Shown one piece after another: positions 25,675-26,892 of a DNA stretch of 26,892 bases (position 1 is the stretch's first letter; every line of letters begins with the position of its first letter). The notes beneath the pieces are model-generated. The model was not told the origin of the DNA, did no database searches, and saw nothing but the letters and a program-made list of their open reading frames with translations. The position numbers were made by a program, and so were the translations under genes. This stretch comes from Promethearchaeota archaeon (GTDB lineage: Archaea > Asgardarchaeota > Lokiarchaeia > Sigynarchaeales > SOKP01): NCBI GenBank assembly GCA_019057975.1, contig JAHLWJ010000019.1:1-26892 (forward strand). The letters run 5' to 3'.

Positions 25675-26535
25675 ATGGGATTTTCAATAAGAGAGCTTAC
25701 TTACAAGGGAAAATATCTCGTGTATCTTAGTGAACAAGAATTAACAGGTCCGTGGTTTAGTTTTAAATTAGAGGGTAAAGGGATTGGTACAATTCCAGTC
25801 ATTCTTAAAAATATAGAACCGACACCAATATATAACATGGTAAACACTAGAAAGGGGACTGCAATAAGTAGAATTACCTTGGATTTTAATATCACAGAAT
25901 ATCTCAAGAAACTGGCTAAAGAAAACAAAATACAAGCGATTTCATGGAAAAAAAAAGAATTCGTTAGGGTATACAAGGATATTTTTAATCCCCCTCAAGT
26001 TCCGTATATCAGTACTTTCTTTACTATGAAAAATATCTCAGATTTTGCCCTGAAAGATTTTTCTATGTATTTTATATTCGATTTTGATATAAATGGACTT
26101 GAAGGTTATGATAATGATCTATCAGGTTATGACGAAGAAAATGACATTATTTACCAATATGATAATACAGGTTTATACGGTGGATTCTCTCCCCTTTCAA
26201 AATCAACTAATTACCAGTCATGCTTAATAAGGGATTTTACAATCAATCAAAAAAAATTGGATCTTTCTAACACATTACATAAAGACCCAGGAGAAATTTT
26301 ATCTGCTTTACAAATTGAATTTAAGACATTGGAACCTGGTCAATATTTTCAAACAGCAATAGTCATTTCTGGAGGATTTAGTAAAGAAGAATTGATTGAA
26401 AATATTAAAGAAGGAAAAAATGACGCAATGAAACATTTACATCAAGTAAATCGATCAATCAAATCAGAACAGCGTAATCTTCAAGAGGAAGCATTTATTA
26501 AAATTAATCTCCAGCAGGCAGAAGATTGTGATTGA
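25675..26535 (+). CDS. Hypothetical protein, beta-rich, family not recognised
   Basis: 286 aa from ATG 25675. The N-terminal half alternates short beta strands (I-R-E-L-T-Y-K-G-K-Y-L-V-Y-L). The middle holds a long Asp/Tyr-rich segment (F-D-F-D-I-N-G-L-E-G-Y-D-N-D-L-S-G-Y-D) that could bind metal or sugar. The end is helical and acidic (E-E-L-I-E-N-I-K-E-G-K). No signal peptide or membrane segment is seen, so it is probably cytoplasmic. A beta-sandwich or sugar-binding fold is a guess. The frame upstream is open to a TGA at 25654, beyond which the same frame continues to an SD-linked ATA at 25615. The true N-terminus may therefore lie upstream if the TGA is an error. Confidence 0.7.
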   Translation: MGFSIRELTYKGKYLVYLSEQELTGPWFSFKLEGKGIGTIPVILKNIEPTPIYNMVNTRKGTAISRITLDFNITEYLKKLAKENKIQAISWKKKEFVRVYKDIFNPPQVPYISTFFTMKNISDFALKDFSMYFIFDFDINGLEGYDNDLSGYDEENDIIYQYDNTGLYGGFSPLSKSTNYQSCLIRDFTINQKKLDLSNTLHKDPGEILSALQIEFKTLEPGQYFQTAIVISGGFSKEELIENIKEGKNDAMKHLHQVNRSIKSEQRNLQEEAFIKINLQQAEDCD

Positions 26536-26550
26536 AAGAAATCCATAATA

Positions 26551-26766
26551 ATGACTCAAATAAAAAAACCCTGTGTGGAAAGTTATTTGATGAAAACCTT
26601 GCTCGGGTATGGATTTGTTATAATTAAAAAATTAAAAAATTTGAAAGAAAGAAAAATTAAGAAAAAATATATTCTTTTGCAGAATATTAAGCATCTTAAT
26701 ATTCCTATATTATTTGAGAAATTCGATAATAAAATAGAAGAAGCTTTTTTAAGAAGAGATAAATAA
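26551..26766 (+). CDS. Small basic hypothetical protein (71 aa)
   Basis: ATG at 26551, 15 bp after the previous stop. The product is strongly basic (L-K-N-L-K-E-R-K-I-K-K-K-Y), with a hydrophobic patch G-Y-G-F-V-I-I before it. An open frame also exists on the opposite strand (26583-26819), and AT-rich DNA allows chance ORFs. It is listed because it is close behind and in the same direction as the upstream gene. No family is recognised. Confidence 0.35.
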   Translation: MTQIKKPCVESYLMKTLLGYGFVIIKKLKNLKERKIKKKYILLQNIKHLNIPILFEKFDNKIEEAFLRRDK

Positions 26767-26825
26767 ATTAAAATACAAAACACAGATAACATTATTATCT
26801 GTCGAAAAATTACACTCAATTTTAA

Positions 26826-26831
26826 AGGTGA
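26826..26831 (+). promoter_or_regulatory. Shine-Dalgarno AGGTGA near the window end
   Basis: AGGTGA lies 6 nt before an ATT codon at 26838 that opens a frame to the window edge. The GTG inside the SD (26828) starts another open frame, but an SD cannot serve its own start. The geometry matches that of the P-ATPase site. Confidence 0.4.
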
Positions 26832-26837
26832 AACATT

Positions 26838-26892
26838 ATTTTAAATTCATTAGAAAATCGTCTAAAGAAATTACTAAAAGATTATATGCAAA
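26838..26892 (+). CDS. Start of a 3'-truncated gene, putative ATT start
   Basis: From ATT 26838 the frame reads L-N-S-L-E-N-R-L-K-K-L-L-K-D-Y-M-Q and leaves the window. This is an amphipathic helix of the kind that opens many small Roadblock-type Asgard proteins. The alternative frame from GTG 26828 (K-H-Y-F-K-F-I-R-K) is also open. With 18 codons visible, neither can be proved. Confidence 0.3.
   Translation, partial: MLNSLENRLKKLLKDYMQ

Noticed and set aside
26583..26819. 78-aa hydrophobic minus-strand open frame
   Set aside because: It mirrors the plus-strand Lys-rich sequence (AAA/TTT codons) and has no start signal or family resemblance.
1..26892. CRISPR arrays, insertion sequences and prophage
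   Set aside because: No regularly spaced repeats, transposase, integrase or phage structural gene was seen.

Overview
The window is AT-rich, gene-dense archaeal DNA and most likely comes from an Asgard archaeon of the Lokiarchaeia/Promethearchaeales type. This is inferred from gene content: a Roadblock-small GTPase fusion, a short gelsolin-like protein, a zinc-ribbon/Roadblock-like protein, 7TM proteins with a longin/Roadblock-like tail, a large TPR protein, archaeal DUF166 and DUF1847 proteins and a type II tRNA-Leu with no encoded CCA. Many AUG-started genes have no Shine-Dalgarno (SD) sequence, and one TATA-like box sits about 26-30 nt before its start codon, as expected for leaderless archaeal transcripts.

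Layout. 1-1033: the end of a polyferredoxin reading frame interrupted by an in-frame TAA, then a minus-strand zinc-ribbon/Roadblock-like protein. 1305-6009: a DUF166 protein, then a compact operon of a GlcD-type FAD oxidase, EtfB and EtfA with an N-terminal 2x[4Fe-4S] domain. This matches the composition of electron-confurcating lactate dehydrogenase (LctBCD). 6234-8387: a Zn/Cd-type P1B ATPase with a Cys/His-rich C-terminal tail. 8388-8969: non-coding, with one strong hairpin. 8970-9077: the first ~35 codons of an FAD-dependent oxidoreductase, cut off where it meets the 3' end of serA. 9089-13558 (minus): serA, a TPR protein and a DUF1847 protein. 13686-13770: tRNA-Leu(CAG). 13802-16355 (plus): an alpha/beta hydrolase, a gelsolin-like protein, a 44-aa single-pass membrane protein and a VTT/DedA-like membrane protein. 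16422-19952 (minus): a 70-aa protein, a zinc-ribbon/RDD membrane protein and two paralogous 7TM proteins. 20172-26766: an apparently solitary Eco57I-like DNA methyltransferase, a GH4 glycosidase divergent from hisB, a 54-aa protein, the Roadblock-GTPase fusion, a beta-rich protein of unknown function and a small basic ORF.

The most unusual signal is in translation starts. The extended etfA and P-ATPase frames contain essential domains (a [4Fe-4S] motif and the first membrane helix) upstream of any ATG/GTG/TTG. In both, an ATA codon lies 6-7 nt after a strong AGGTGR Shine-Dalgarno sequence. Two further places (ATA at 25615, ATT at 26838) show the same geometry. Few AUG-started genes here have a comparable SD. 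This suggests SD-driven initiation at near-cognate codons, with sequencing error as the main alternative. Two in-frame stops (TAA at 48, TGA at 25654) lie in otherwise coherent frames.
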